From Chloroflexaceae bacterium (GTDB lineage Bacteria > Chloroflexota > Chloroflexia > Chloroflexales > Chloroflexaceae), in NCBI GenBank assembly GCA_025057155.1, contig JANWYD010000012.1:62001-126000 (forward strand): a DNA stretch of 64,000 bases. Direction: 5' to 3'. Positions 54,002 to 64,000 of this stretch are shown piece by piece. A model generated the notes under the pieces. That model did not search any database. It worked only from the letters and a program-made list of their open reading frames with translations, and was not told the DNA's origin. The number at the start of each line of letters is the position of its first letter. Position 1 is the first letter of the stretch. Both the position numbers and the translations under genes were made by a program.

Positions 54002-54323
54002 GTCTGTGAACGAAGTTTCCTTGCATTTCTGCCCCCCTCCCAACCCCCCCCCCCGTTGGGGGGAGGCGCCGGACTCCCTCCCCCAGCGGGGGAGGGTTGG
54101 GGAGCTCTCAGGTGTAGGGTTTTTCGAGCGCGAAGGGGTTTTCGGCATTCCAATGCGCTTCCGATCCTCACCCCCTGCCCCCCTCTCCACCTATGGTGGA
54201 GAGGGGGAGTTGGGTGTCCTGATGCCCCAGATGGCGAATGCGACGCGAGGATGCGCCGGAAAACCGTACACCTGAGAAGGGTTGGGGAGGGGGTGGAGTT
54301 ACCGGAAAACTTCGTTCACAGAC
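54002..54323. mobile_element. Element E2 containing an inserted E1 copy
   Basis: The outer element starts GTCTGTGAACGAAGTTT and ends AAACTTCGTTCACAGAC, and is interrupted by the E1 copy at 54107-54276. The outer flanks share GCTAAGT (before 54002 and after 54323), a possible short target duplication. Confidence 0.75.
54107..54276 (+). mobile_element. MITE-like element E1, copy 3 (nested)
   Basis: This 170 bp copy starts CTCAGGTGTAGGGTTTTTCG and ends AAAACCGTACACCTGAG. Both sides carry the 12-mer AGGGTTGGGGAG, which is present once in an uninterrupted E2 arm: a clear insertion footprint. It is very similar to copy 2 in the first 50 and last 50 bases. Confidence 0.8.
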
Positions 54324-54350
54324 AGCTAAGTAAACGACCCCAGGAGAGCA

Positions 54351-56741
54351 ATGCTGCCCATACACCACCTTTTTCGCGTCCTTTTCTACCCTGTGCTGCT
54401 GGGGGTGCTGCTGGCAGCCTGCGCCGCGCCGCCGGCGCCATCACCCACCGCGACGCCCCCTTCCGCGGCCACGGTGACCGTCGCGCCTACCACGACGCCT
54501 CTCGCTGCCCGGGCCTACCGGTTGGGCCAGGCTGATGTGAGCGTGGAGGTGGGCGGTGGCGTGGTCGAACCCCTGGAGCTGCGGGGCACGATTGCCGCTC
54601 CGGCAGGCGCGGGCCCGCACCCGGTGGCGCTCGTGCTCCACGGGAGCCACGCCGTCTGCCCGATGCAGCCTCAATCGCCTGAGGAGCCGATGATCTGCCC
54701 CCAGGCGACCCAGTTCCGCAATGACCCCGGGCTCGGCTATCTGCTGGAGGCGCTGGCCGCCCAGGGCGCGCTCGCGCTCGCGCCGGACCTGAACACCGCC
54801 TTTCGGGCCGAGTTCGGCGGGCTTGAGCAGGAAACGGAACGGCTGCGGTTCGTTGTTGAGCGGCACCTGGAGCAACTGGCGGCTGGCGCCCCCGCCTTCG
54901 GCCTCGACCCCGGCCTCACGGTGGACCCGGCGCGCCTGTACCTGATCGGCCACTCGCTGGGCGGCAACGGGGCTTACGAGATCGCCGCCGCCTGGGCGGA
55001 AGATGTCCCGGCGCCCGGCGGGTGGGGGCCGGCTCGCGCCCTGCTGCTGCTCGCCCCGCCCGTGGCGGGCGGGTTCGACAGCGTTCCCCCGCTCGACGTG
55101 CCGCTGGCAGTGGTACTGCCCGAGTGTGACGGCGATGTCTCCTCCCTTGAGGGCCAGCACCACGTTGAGGCTGCCCGGCTCGACCCGGGCCGGCGCAGCC
55201 CGGCGGTGGCGTACTTGCTGCAGGGCGGCAACCACAACTTCTTCAACGCGGCGGTTGAGCTTGACGATGGCCAGCGCTTCTTGAGCCGCTGCCTGCCCGA
55301 GGCCCCGCGCCTTTCCCGCGAGGGCCAGGAGCAATTCCTGGCCGGCCTCGCCCCGGCGCTCCTCAGCGCCTGGGAGTCGGGCGACGCTAATGCCATCCCC
55401 GGCCTCGATCCCACCCGGCCCGTCCCCACGACCCTCTACGGCGCGCCGGTGCTCCTCGTCCCGGTCGCCCCGGCGGAGCAGCGCCGCCCGATCTTGCCCG
55501 GCGCCGCCAGCAGCGAGTTGAGCACCGGCCCGCTGGGCGGGGCGGTGCAGGTCGAGGGCGCAGAACTCGACTTCTGCCCCTACGGCATGGCGGGCAGCGG
55601 CAGCCCATGCCGCCCGGGTGTCAGCAACCCCGGCATGCCCGCGCAACTGCACCTGGCCTGGGACGCGCCCGGCGCGGCGCTGCGGGTCGCCATCCCGCCG
55701 GCGTTCGCCGACGCCTCGGCGGCCAGCGCGCTGCAACTCCGGCTCGCCGTCGACCCGCTCGACCGCCGCTCGCCCGCGGGCGAGATGCAGCGTATGCGCG
55801 TCATCCTGCGCGATGGCGCCGGCGGCGAGGCCGCGCAACTCGTCACGGTCGCCTTCCCGCCCGGCAAGGTGCTGGGCGAGAACTGGTTTGGCCATGTCTT
55901 CCCGGGCACGATCCGGCTGCCCCTGGCGGCGCTCACCGGTGTTGACCTGGCGCGGCTGGCCGAAGTGGCGCTGCGTCCGGAGAATCCATCCGGCGCCCTT
56001 TTCCTCGCCGACATGGAGCTGGTAACGGACGGCGCGGCCATCAGCGGCCCGCAGTGGCCCTCGCCCTTCCGCAGCCTCAGCGGCGCCGTCGCCGTACCCG
56101 AGTTGAGCGACGCGCCCGCGGGTAGCCGGCTGATTGTGCGGCTGGAGTTTGCCGTCAACGACGGCGAAGACCGGCGCTTTGTCACCATCCAGCCCGTAGC
56201 GGTAGCAGGGGCGCCACCCTTCCCCTTTGCGCTCCGTTACCATCAGGCCGCGATCGACGACCGCCGCGACTACGTGGTCGACGCGGTCCTGGAATTGCCG
56301 GACGGCCAGTCGTTCAGTTTGCCGGCGCCCGTGCCGGCGATCACGGACGGGGCGCCGCAGCAGGATATTGCCCTTGAACTGGCGCGGGTTGTCGTCGTGG
56401 AGCCCACACCGGTCCCGACCGACCGAACCTTTCGACTGACGGTGCGCGCTCCCGCGGGCCAGCCCTTCCCGCCGGGGGCGCAGGTCAGCGTGACCCTCTC
56501 GCGCCTTGACGCAAGCGGCATCGGCGTCGACACGCTCGCCGTCGCCGACGCGACGATCGGCGATCAATCGGCAGAGAACGTCCAGATCGAGGCGCCCTAC
56601 TGGAGCGGCGCGGTCGAGCCGGGCGCGCCGTATGGCGTCAGCGTTATGGTGTTCGCGGCGGACGGCTTCACCCGGCTCGCGGAAACCGACGGCAACATCC
56701 CGGTTGATCTGACGACCGGCGAAGCCGTCGTGGAGCTGTGA
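54351..56741 (+). CDS. Lipoprotein with alpha/beta-hydrolase domain
   Basis: This 796-residue protein has a lipobox signal (LLAAC, Cys near residue 24) and a Thr/Pro-rich spacer. An alpha/beta hydrolase domain (about 60-330) has a nucleophile elbow LIGHSLGGNGAYE near residue 205 and a likely His in GGNHNFFN. About 450 further residues look beta-rich, with no recognised enzyme motif. It resembles the surface hydrolases of Chloroflexota and actinobacteria annotated only as hypothetical. Substrate unknown. It would be lipidated by Lgt. Confidence 0.8.
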   Translation: MLPIHHLFRVLFYPVLLGVLLAACAAPPAPSPTATPPSAATVTVAPTTTPLAARAYRLGQADVSVEVGGGVVEPLELRGTIAAPAGAGPHPVALVLHGSHAVCPMQPQSPEEPMICPQATQFRNDPGLGYLLEALAAQGALALAPDLNTAFRAEFGGLEQETERLRFVVERHLEQLAAGAPAFGLDPGLTVDPARLYLIGHSLGGNGAYEIAAAWAEDVPAPGGWGPARALLLLAPPVAGGFDSVPPLDVPLAVVLPECDGDVSSLEGQHHVEAARLDPGRRSPAVAYLLQGGNHNFFNAAVELDDGQRFLSRCLPEAPRLSREGQEQFLAGLAPALLSAWESGDANAIPGLDPTRPVPTTLYGAPVLLVPVAPAEQRRPILPGAASSELSTGPLGGAVQVEGAELDFCPYGMAGSGSPCRPGVSNPGMPAQLHLAWDAPGAALRVAIPPAFADASAASALQLRLAVDPLDRRSPAGEMQRMRVILRDGAGGEAAQLVTVAFPPGKVLGENWFGHVFPGTIRLPLAALTGVDLARLAEVALRPENPSGALFLADMELVTDGAAISGPQWPSPFRSLSGAVAVPELSDAPAGSRLIVRLEFAVNDGEDRRFVTIQPVAVAGAPPFPFALRYHQAAIDDRRDYVVDAVLELPDGQSFSLPAPVPAITDGAPQQDIALELARVVVVEPTPVPTDRTFRLTVRAPAGQPFPPGAQVSVTLSRLDASGIGVDTLAVADATIGDQSAENVQIEAPYWSGAVEPGAPYGVSVMVFAADGFTRLAETDGNIPVDLTTGEAVVEL

Positions 56742-56802
56742 CCAACCCTGGCAGTGGCAGGAACTGAAAGCCTTTTCAGAGCCATGGGAAGTGGGGCAAT
56801 CC

Positions 56803-57888
56803 TCAGGATTGCCCCATGAGGCCCAACAGATAGCTCCAGAGTTCCTGCAAGGAGGTCAGAGCGCGGCTGTAGAAGCCGGGATCAAACACGGCAATGGCGC
56901 CGAAGCCCAGGGCAAGAGCCAGCGCCACGGCGATCAGCGGGATGAGCCAGCGTGGCAGGCTACGCGACGCGGGCGCGCCTCCCAGCGAAACAGGCGGCTC
57001 CGGCGCCTCCGGGCTGAACTTGCTGCCGAGTTCTTCGAGCACCGCCGCGGGATCAACCCCCAGGTGTTCGGCATAGCGCCGGATCATATCCAGGGCCGCC
57101 GGGCCGCGCGGCAGCAAGGTGAACTTCTCGTCTTCGATCGCCTGGAGGTAGGACATGCGAATGTGCAGTTCGTTCTCGAGCTGCACCAGGGTCAGGTGGC
57201 GGCGCAGGCGTTCCGCGCGCAGCCGCGGGCCGAAGCGCGCCGCCTCCTCCTCGCTCAGGATCGCCGAGGTCGGCGGCGTCTGGCTGCGAGCAGGGGGAGG
57301 CGCACGCAGCAGGGCCATCTCTTCGGCCTCGGACATGAACACCGCCTCGTCGTGGTGGTTGCGCTCAGCCCGGCGTCTGTTCTTCGACCGGGGTTCCGGC
57401 GCGACATGGGGGCGCGCAGCAGGCGCTGGCGACGGGGAAGGTTCTGACATGCCGGAGGAACCAGCGGCGGGCGCAGGCGCGGCAAGCGAGGGCGCACCGA
57501 CCGCAGCCGCGGTCGTGGTTGCCACGCCAGGAGCAAGGGTCTCACCCAGACGGGCGCGGACGCGCGCCACCAGTTCCGCTGAGCGGTAGGGCTTGGCGAT
57601 GAAATCGACGGCGCCGGCCTCGAAGGCCCGAACCACATCTTCCTCCCGGGCCAGCCCGCTGAGCACCATCACCGGACGTTCGGAAGCCAGGCGTTCGAGC
57701 GCCTCCCAGCCGCGCCCGTCGCCAGCCCGCACGTCCAGGATGACCAGATCAGGACGCTGTTCGGCAAACAGGCGCTCGCCATGAACCACATCGCTGCTGC
57801 GGGCCACCTGAAAGCCAGCGGCCTCGAGTTGCGCCGCCAGGCGCGTCAGCAAGGTCACATCATCGTCTATAATCAAAAGAGAAGCCAC
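56803..57888 (-). CDS. Receiver domain fused to RodZ-like HTH and membrane anchor
   Basis: This 361-residue protein has an N-terminal receiver domain (about 1-118: LLIIDDDVTLL, phospho-acceptor in LVILDVRAGDGRG, Lys in DFIAKPYRS). A Pro/Ala-rich linker leads to a RodZ-type helix-turn-helix (about 225-290: LRAERLRRHLTLVQLENELHIRMSYLQAIEDEKFTLLP), a Pro-rich stretch, a TM helix (about 317-337) and a short extracytoplasmic tail. RodZ couples MreB to the wall machinery; here a phosphorylatable domain is added. The start is GTG at 57888 with AGGAGC upstream. It is divergent from mnmG. Confidence 0.8.
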   Translation of the reverse strand: MASLLIIDDDVTLLTRLAAQLEAAGFQVARSSDVVHGERLFAEQRPDLVILDVRAGDGRGWEALERLASERPVMVLSGLAREEDVVRAFEAGAVDFIAKPYRSAELVARVRARLGETLAPGVATTTAAAVGAPSLAAPAPAAGSSGMSEPSPSPAPAARPHVAPEPRSKNRRRAERNHHDEAVFMSEAEEMALLRAPPPARSQTPPTSAILSEEEAARFGPRLRAERLRRHLTLVQLENELHIRMSYLQAIEDEKFTLLPRGPAALDMIRRYAEHLGVDPAAVLEELGSKFSPEAPEPPVSLGGAPASRSLPRWLIPLIAVALALALGFGAIAVFDPGFYSRALTSLQELWSYLLGLMGQS

Positions 57889-57997
57889 ATGGGTGCTCCT
57901 GTGCGGGTGCAAGGCGCGCGTCGCATCCGCCCGGGCGCTGATGAACCGCGCTCCAGGGCGATTATTGTCGCTTTGGGGCGCTATTATAGCACGGCAT

Positions 57998-59980
<1,983 letters not shown>

Positions 59981-60232
59981 CGCCTCCGGGGCCGATGCAC
60001 GGTCTGCCTCCAGCCGCGGGATCGGGGCGGCGAGGCTGCCACGCCTAACGAAAAACTCGGGGTTCGGGGCAAGCCCCGAAGACGTTGCAACTGCGCCGGG
60101 TGATACGTTGCAAATTAATGACAAAAGGTGTGCAATTGTGGTATGCTACTAGTGAGGATCACGGTATTGAACGGAAGGGCCCGGCAGGGCTGCGCCCTGT
60201 CAGGGATTACCCTTCTCCGCTGCTAAACGATT
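59981..60232. other. Intergenic region, 252 bp
   Basis: It contains a GGGGTTCGGGGCAAGCCCCGAAG hairpin near 60059-60081. A possible weak promoter (ATGACA and TATGCT, 19 bases apart, near 60117-60147) lies before the alpha/beta hydrolase gene. Confidence 0.35.
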
Positions 60233-61120
60233 ATGAATCCAGTAACCACCACAACCGCCGCCCCCACAACCGAGCGGCGCTATACCATTACGGAACGTTA
60301 CCTTGACGGACCGCAGGGGCCGATACGCTACTGGGCCTCCGAGCCGCGCCACGGCCTGCCGGTCGTGTTAATCCACGGCTACGGCGCGCTGATCGAACAT
60401 TGGCGCCCGATTATGCGTCCAGTAGCGCGTCGGCATAGCCTGTTCGCGCTCGATCTGTACGGTTTCGGCTACTCGGCCCGGCCTGCCGGCCTGCCGAGCC
60501 GCGAGCGCTGGGCCGATCAGGTGGCTGCGTTTATTGACCGGGTGGTAGGCAGCCCGGCAGTGGTGATCGGTCACTCCATGGGCGGGGTGGTCGCCAGTGA
60601 AGTGGCCCGGCGCCACCCGGCGCTTACCCGCGCCCTGGTGCTGGTCAACAGTTCAGGCATGCAGCCCTACGAGCGCCCGCTGACCCCGACCGACCGGCTC
60701 CTGCTTAATGTCATTGGCGCACCCCTGGTCGGCGAAACCATGGCCGGCATCTTTGCCAACGAGTGGGGCGTGCGCCAGGCGTTGCTCGCCTCCTATCACC
60801 GCAAGGAGCGGGTAACCCCCGAACTGGTGCAGACCTTCGCCGGCCCGTTGCGCCGCTATGGTGCAGGATCGTACCTGGCCGCAACGCGCAACGCGACCAA
60901 CCTGGTGATCGAGATGCGCCCCGGCGAGTACACAGGCCCGACGCTGCTGATCTGGGGCGCCGAAGATCGCTCCATCCCCCCCTCGGACGCCGAGGCGATC
61001 AAGCGCCTCTTCCTGCCCCAGGCCGAGATTATCATTCTGTCCGAGAGCGGTCACTGCCCCTTCGACGAGACGCCCGAGGCGTTCTGCGACGCTCTGCTAC
61101 CCTGGCTGGAGCGCCTCTGA
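60233..61120 (+). CDS. Alpha/beta-fold hydrolase
   Basis: This 295-residue protein has the oxyanion-hole motif VVLIHGYGALIEHWRP near residue 44, the Ser nucleophile in VVIGHSMGGVVASE near residue 117, the acid in LLIWGAEDRSIPP near residue 243 and the His in LSESGHCPFDETPE near residue 275. The triad is complete. It belongs to the broad haloperoxidase/MhpC-like group; the substrate is not evident. No strong ribosome site precedes the ATG. Confidence 0.92.
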   Translation: MNPVTTTTAAPTTERRYTITERYLDGPQGPIRYWASEPRHGLPVVLIHGYGALIEHWRPIMRPVARRHSLFALDLYGFGYSARPAGLPSRERWADQVAAFIDRVVGSPAVVIGHSMGGVVASEVARRHPALTRALVLVNSSGMQPYERPLTPTDRLLLNVIGAPLVGETMAGIFANEWGVRQALLASYHRKERVTPELVQTFAGPLRRYGAGSYLAATRNATNLVIEMRPGEYTGPTLLIWGAEDRSIPPSDAEAIKRLFLPQAEIIILSESGHCPFDETPEAFCDALLPWLERL

Positions 61121-61175
61121 CGGCTCATCAGACCCGCGGGGCTGCAGCTTCCCAGGCCGGCGTATAGCGTGGAGA

Positions 61176-61204
61176 GAGCCGGGGAAACCTGGTTTCCCCG
61201 GCTC
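61176..61204. repeat. Palindromic repeat E3
   Basis: GAGCCGGGGAAACC-T-GGTTTCCCCGGCTC, a perfect inverted repeat placed between two convergent genes, a likely bidirectional terminator position. Confidence 0.8.
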
Positions 61205-61225
61205 TGCTCGTGTTTCTCCCGATGT

Positions 61226-62170
61226 CTACGGCGCGGGGGTGCGGGCGGGCGATGGCGGTGCGCCCGCCGTAGGCGCCGCTGGAGGGGCGCCGGTGGGCTC
61301 CTCTGGAGATGGCGGCGCGGGCGTTTCGACTGGCGCCCTGGTGGGCGCTTCCGGGAACGGCGGCGTGGGCGTCTGGGCTGGCACCGTGGTGGGCGTTTCT
61401 GAGGGGAAGATAACCGGTGTCTCGATGGGAATCTCTCCAGGCGGCGACGTGGGAGACGGAACCACTACCTCGGTCGCAGTCGGCGCTTCGGGAGTGATGG
61501 GAGTCAATGCCCCCGGCGTATTCGTTGGCGCCGGAGGGGGCGGGATATAGATTGGCGGCGCGAAAGTTGCCGTGGGCGGCAGGGGGCTGGCGGTAATGGC
61601 CTCAATCGTTGGCAGAACCGACGCGGTTGGCGTGGCGCTGGCCGTGGGCGTGCTCGAGGGCCGCGCGGTCGGCGTTAGCGTCGCCGCTCCCGTGGCCGTT
61701 GCAGCGGAAGACGGCCCCAGGATGCCGGGTTCTGGCTCTCCAGTCAACGTTGGCGCCGGAGGAGGCGAGCCGCCCGAAAAGGCGCCCTCGCGGACCAGAC
61801 TCAGACCTGCGAGCGAGTAGATCACCAGAATCACTCCCAGCAGAGTCAGCAGCAGCCCGTAGACTGCGCGATCGCGGGCGGGAAGACCCGCCAGCCAGCC
61901 GCGCAACCCGCCGGTGGAGGCAAGCGCCGGTTCGACGCTCGGAGCAGTGGCCGGCGCCGGCGTTGATGGAAGCACCCTGCCCGTGTATAATGGGCATCTG
62001 ATATGATTGGCGGAAAGGCAAAAGGCGCTCTGGTACTCTGGCGGAGTTGAGGGGATCTCTTGAGCCTGGCCGGTAGCGTAGCAGCGATGCTCAGGCGTGG
62101 GTGAGGCGAAACGTATCGCCTGGTTCTGCTTAAGCCCGAGATATGGACAATGGGCGGTTGGCTCGAACAT
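61226..62170 (-). CDS. Cys-motif membrane protein with Pro/Thr-rich exterior tail
   Basis: This 314-residue protein starts with a cytoplasmic Cys motif: CPYLGLK, ENQAIRFASPTPEHRCY-type spacing, FCLS and RCPLY (about residues 7-61). It is known to me as a recurring N-terminal module of Chloroflexota proteins. One TM helix (about 104-124) follows, then a 190-residue Pro/Thr/Ser tail of the PTAT/PSPTS type. The ATG at 62170 is chosen because a promoter ends just upstream; earlier ATGs would lie upstream of or on the -10. Function unknown. Confidence 0.75.
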   Translation of the reverse strand: MFEPTAHCPYLGLKQNQAIRFASPTPEHRCYATGQAQEIPSTPPEYQSAFCLSANHIRCPLYTGRVLPSTPAPATAPSVEPALASTGGLRGWLAGLPARDRAVYGLLLTLLGVILVIYSLAGLSLVREGAFSGGSPPPAPTLTGEPEPGILGPSSAATATGAATLTPTARPSSTPTASATPTASVLPTIEAITASPLPPTATFAPPIYIPPPPAPTNTPGALTPITPEAPTATEVVVPSPTSPPGEIPIETPVIFPSETPTTVPAQTPTPPFPEAPTRAPVETPAPPSPEEPTGAPPAAPTAGAPPSPARTPAP

Positions 62171-62207
62171 ACGTGGTGAGCGTTTTCGCTGGGACGTTAC
62201 CGCTTCC

Positions 62208-62236
62208 ATTATAGAACCCGGTTTGGGTAGCGTCAA
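62208..62236 (-). promoter_or_regulatory. Promoter of the Cys-motif membrane protein
   Basis: Minus-strand TTGACG (62236-62231) and TATAAT (62213-62208) are exactly 17 bases apart. Transcription would start near 62201, about 30 bases before the chosen ATG at 62170. This decides the start codon. Confidence 0.8.
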
Positions 62237-62254
62237 AAAAGCGCAGGTGCCCGC

Positions 62255-62989
62255 ATGCGTGTCGTTATTGTCTCTGATATTCACTCAAATCTCGTCGCTC
62301 TGGAGACAGTTCTGGCCGCTGTGGGCAGTTTTGACGACCTCTGGTGCCTGGGCGATACCATCGGCTACGGCCCGCGCCCGAATGAGTGCGTGGCGTTGAT
62401 GCGCCAGTACGCCAGCAAAGCCCTCACCGGCAATCACGACCTCGCCTGTCTCGGCAAGATCGATCTGCAGGATTTCAACCCCGATGCGCGCCGGGCCAAT
62501 ATCTGGAACGGCGCGCAACTCAGTGCAGAGAATCGCGCCTGGCTCGAGCAACTCGCCCCGGCCCTGCCGATTAACGAGCGCTTCTTTCTCGCCCACGGCA
62601 GCCCCCGTGAGCCGGTCTGGGAGTATTTGCTCTCGACCGAACAGGCCGCCAGCAACTTCCTGGCATTCGACCAGCAAGTGTGTTTCATTGGCCATTCCCA
62701 CGTCCAGCTCGGATTCCGCGTCCGCGACGGCTTTGACCGCTGTGAACGCTTTCTGGCCGACCGCCAGCGGGTGGTTGAGCTCGAAGAGCACTCGCGCTTT
62801 ATTATCAACCCCGGCAGCGTCGGCCAACCCCGGGACCAGGACCCCCGCGCGGCCTATGCGCTTCTCGATACCGACCGCGGCATCGTAACCTTCGCTCGGG
62901 TGGAATATGACGTGCGCGCAACCCAGCGCCAGATGATCGAGGCGCGGCTGCCTGGCGCGCTGATCCGCCGCCTGGAGTACGGGATGTAG
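62255..62989 (+). CDS. Metallophosphoesterase (YfcE/DUF2436-type)
   Basis: This 244-residue protein has the calcineurin-like motifs in order: VIVSDIHSNL (D-x-H), LWCLGDTIGYGPRPNE (GD), LTGNHD (GNHD), FFLAHGSPRE (H) and FIGHSHVQ (GHxH), with a closing IINPGSVGQPRD. It is a metal-dependent phosphoesterase of the family found next to many housekeeping genes; the substrate is not determined. It is divergent from the Cys-motif gene. Confidence 0.95.
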   Translation: MRVVIVSDIHSNLVALETVLAAVGSFDDLWCLGDTIGYGPRPNECVALMRQYASKALTGNHDLACLGKIDLQDFNPDARRANIWNGAQLSAENRAWLEQLAPALPINERFFLAHGSPREPVWEYLLSTEQAASNFLAFDQQVCFIGHSHVQLGFRVRDGFDRCERFLADRQRVVELEEHSRFIINPGSVGQPRDQDPRAAYALLDTDRGIVTFARVEYDVRATQRQMIEARLPGALIRRLEYGM

Positions 62990-63232
62990 GGAAGCTGCCG
63001 GTGTGCTCCTTGCTCCGACCCTTTCAGCGCTCTCCTGGATAAAACGTGCTGGAGAAAGATTATCGAGCGTCGCGACCAGACGATGAGCGGATCGTCATCC
63101 GCCGAGCGCACGCTGTTGAGCCACGCGCAAGCGCCGCCACGCATGCTGGCGCTGCAGCGAGACGTCATCTCGGTGAGGGTTGCCGGGACTGTGGCCCCCT
63201 ACGGGAACAGGGCTTGAAGAAGCGAAGAATCC

Positions 63233-64000
63233 ATGCACAAACCATCCGCCCGCGAGGTCAGCGCGCCCGCGCCAGCGCTGCCCCTGCCCCTGCTGATCGG
63301 CGCGGTGGCAGCCCTGCTGGGCAGCCTGGCGATTGCCGTTCCTGGCGACCCCGAATGGTGGAAGGTGATCGTTCTGGGAGTGGTTCAGGGCATCACCGAA
63401 TGGCTGCCGATCTCTTCCACCGGCCACCTGCTCATCGTTTCGGATCTGCTGGGATACACCGGCAGCATCGGGGGCACCTTCGAGATTTTCATTCAGTTCG
63501 GCACGGTGTTGTCGGTCGTGGCATTCTACGCCGGTGATCTCCTGGCCCAGGGGCGCGCCCTGCTGGGGCGGAGCGCAACCGAGGAGGCGCTGGCGGCGCG
63601 CCGGCTCTGGATCGGGGTCGTGATTGCGGCCCTGCCTGCCGCGGTTATTGGCATCGTCTTCCGCGACTTCATCAAGGCCGTGCTCTTCGAGACGCCCCAG
63701 GTCATCGCCGGGGCGTTGATCGCTGGCGGGATCATCTTTCTGCTCATCGAATACTTTCCGCTCCGCGCCGCGCGCACCTGCGATCTGGGGCGCGTCACCC
63801 CCGGGCAGGCCCTGGGAATTGGCATTGCCCAGGTGTTCGCCCTCATTCCGGGGGTATCGCGCTCCGGCTCGTCCATCGTTGGCGGGTTGCTGGCTGGTCT
63901 CGACCGGCGCACTGCAACCGCCTTCTCCTTCTACCTCTCGATCCCCGTCCTCGGCGCAGCAACGCTGGTAGACCTGATCGGCAGCCTTGACCAGGTGCAG
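63233..64000 (+). CDS. uppP: Undecaprenyl-diphosphatase (BacA/UppP), 5' part
   Basis: 256 codons are visible and the frame runs off the end of the window. The protein has the UppP signatures: VIVLGVVQGITEWLPISSTGHLLIV (about residues 46-70) and QVFALIPGVSRSGSSIVGGLLAGLDRRTA (about 202-230), with several membrane segments. It recycles undecaprenyl diphosphate, the wall-precursor carrier lipid. It has an N-terminal extension of about 40 residues, including one extra TM, compared with the E. coli protein. GAAGAAGCG precedes the ATG at 63233. Confidence 0.94.
   Translation, partial: MHKPSAREVSAPAPALPLPLLIGAVAALLGSLAIAVPGDPEWWKVIVLGVVQGITEWLPISSTGHLLIVSDLLGYTGSIGGTFEIFIQFGTVLSVVAFYAGDLLAQGRALLGRSATEEALAARRLWIGVVIAALPAAVIGIVFRDFIKAVLFETPQVIAGALIAGGIIFLLIEYFPLRAARTCDLGRVTPGQALGIGIAQVFALIPGVSRSGSSIVGGLLAGLDRRTATAFSFYLSIPVLGAATLVDLIGSLDQVQ

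Overview
The window is GC-rich (roughly 65% by eye) and reads as ordinary chromosome of a bacterium, most likely a Chloroflexota of the Chloroflexales type (Roseiflexus/Chloroflexus-like). This is inference from protein character: a short Cys-rich lead-in followed by a Pro/Thr-rich exported region, an LPxTG-type cell-wall anchor, a FHA/zinc-ribbon Ser/Thr kinase, two mrp antiporter operons, and intergenic DNA full of small palindromic repeats. There are no phage genes, CRISPR arrays or complete insertion sequences.

Layout. 1-9.3 kb: end of a polytopic membrane protein, a CBS-pair protein, comF, endonuclease IV (nfo), a ComEA-like HhH protein, a B12-binding/radical-SAM-like protein that has lost its cluster cysteines, and an OmpR-type regulator with a GAF-PAS histidine kinase. 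9.8-13.0 kb: a TerC-family protein and a CaCA-family cation exchanger, transcribed away from each other. Each has a good promoter followed at once by what I read as a yybP-ykoY (Mn2+) riboswitch. 13.1-26.3 kb: a cupredoxin lipoprotein and two tandem mrp (Na+/H+ antiporter) operons, mrpABCD-FG and mrpABCDEFG; the first has no mrpE. 26.4-34.0 kb: lgt, purQ, a Ser/Thr kinase, tRNA-Val and tRNA-Met, a glycosyltransferase, a dienelactone hydrolase and a groEL without groES.

34.2-56.8 kb looks accessory: a RAYT transposase remnant, a Uma2 nuclease, a NarL-type regulator, a SulP transporter, a HAD phosphatase, an arylsulfatase with its anaerobic maturase (fused to SEC-C), DUF6325-like and LURP-one-like proteins, a lone receiver, a large beta-propeller histidine kinase, a GAP-family protein, a DUF1269-like protein, several small membrane proteins, a broken MFS transporter, a META-domain LPxTG protein and a lipoprotein hydrolase. 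56.8-64 kb: a receiver-HTH-TM fusion (RodZ-like), mnmG, an alpha/beta hydrolase, a Cys-motif/Pro-Thr-rich membrane protein, a metallophosphoesterase and the start of uppP.

The most interesting items are the back-to-back Mn2+ riboswitches, a MITE-like element family (three ~170 bp copies with terminal inverted repeats and about 12 bp flanking direct repeats, one nested in a second palindromic element), the cysteine-less radical-SAM-like protein, the receiver-RodZ fusion, and the sulfatase-centred cluster. Everything was read by eye; no searches or folding programs were run.
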